Source: an uncultured Neptuniibacter sp. (GTDB taxonomy: Bacteria; Pseudomonadota; Gammaproteobacteria; Pseudomonadales; Balneatricaceae). From it: 64,000 bases of DNA. Where the stretch lies: contig NZ_CANMIR010000009.1 in NCBI RefSeq assembly GCF_947498015.1, positions 62,001 through 126,000 on the forward strand, given 5' to 3'. Under the pieces are notes generated by a model. It did not search any database. It was given only the letters and a program-made list of their open reading frames with translations, and had not been told where the DNA came from. Below are positions 63,928 through 64,000 of the stretch, piece by piece (positions within the stretch are counted from its first letter, which is position 1; each line of letters opens with the position of its first letter). The position numbers and the translations under genes were made by a program.

Positions 63928-64000
63928 TTACCTTGCTCCAGTGCTTTCAGGCGCATGATCATCGCTTTAATTTTGCTCTGCGTTTGTTCATTGGTATGTA
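63924..64000 (-). CDS. TIGR02449 family protein (3' end only)
   Basis: Only the last 25 codons or so are inside the window. The peptide ends HTNEQTQSKIKAMIMRLKALEQGK, matching the C-terminal coiled-coil of the small TIGR02449 family that typically precedes zapA. Its stop overlaps the zapA start by four bases. The 5' part lies beyond position 64000. Confidence 0.75.
   Translation of the reverse strand, partial: HTNEQTQSKIKAMIMRLKALEQGK

Noticed and set aside
1..64000. CRISPR arrays, insertion sequences, prophage or tRNA genes
   Set aside because: No regularly spaced repeats, transposase or integrase motifs, phage genes or cloverleaf sequences were seen on either strand.

Overview
The window reads as chromosomal DNA of a marine gammaproteobacterium of the Oceanospirillales type (Amphritea, Neptuniibacter, Marinobacterium or a relative). 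This is inferred from gene order and protein style, not from a marker gene. Pseudomonas-like blocks occur (ppx / trxA-rho-ubiD-oxidoreductase; hemCDXY opposite argH; zapA-6S RNA-fau) beside an enterobacterial-type block (nudE / yrfG-hslR-hslO-pckA), a TRAP C4-dicarboxylate transporter with DctBD, and several PAS-rich c-di-GMP enzymes. I see no insertion sequence, prophage, CRISPR array, tRNA or rRNA. Coding density is high and most convergent pairs share a bidirectional terminator.

Layout. 1-8.7 kb: HDOD protein, ABC-F ATPase YheS, TIGR02444 protein, FKBP isomerase, WD40 lipoprotein, Rsd/AlgQ-type sigma-70 regulator, FliL-like secreted protein, gshA. 8.7-19.3 kb: pyruvate kinase, the dctBD two-component system, a chemoreceptor with a c-type haem motif, and dctPQM behind a sigma-54 promoter with two upstream activator-like sites. 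19.4-24 kb: membrane protein, pseudouridine synthase, ilvA, rpiA, a ZntR-like MerR regulator and a 39-residue membrane peptide too short for ordinary gene finding. 24.3-30.8 kb: a large AsmA/DUF748-type protein, a PAS-GGDEF-EAL protein with a C-terminal zinc-binding CZB domain, and a c-di-GMP (GEMM-I) riboswitch in front of a small secreted protein. 30.8-36.6 kb: ybbP-ybbA divergent from tesA, sodB, a small secreted protein, cysQ. 36.6-41.9 kb: nudE, yrfG-hslR, PAP2 phosphatase, hslO, pckA. 41.9-46.2 kb: the most striking locus, a LuxP-type AI-2-binding protein translationally coupled to a LuxQ-like membrane sensor whose output is GGDEF-EAL instead of a histidine kinase. 46.3-52.5 kb: ppx, trxA, rho, ubiD, flavin/iron-sulphur reductase. 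52.5-64 kb: cytochrome P460, hemCDXY, argH, a PAS-GGDEF cyclase, GcvR-like ACT protein, AEC permease, a 41-residue membrane peptide, fau, 6S RNA, zapA and the end of a TIGR02449 gene.

How it works together. Two themes stand out. The first is C4-dicarboxylate sensing and uptake: DctB/DctD should drive dctPQM through sigma-54, and the neighbouring haem-type chemoreceptor may link the locus to redox taxis. The second is cyclic-di-GMP: three GGDEF enzymes, two with intact EAL phosphodiesterase domains, plus one c-di-GMP riboswitch. Their inputs appear to be zinc (CZB), AI-2 (LuxP pair) and cytosolic PAS ligands. The candidate previously undescribed system is the LuxP/GGDEF-EAL pair, which would convert a quorum signal directly into c-di-GMP turnover without LuxU/LuxO phosphorelay.
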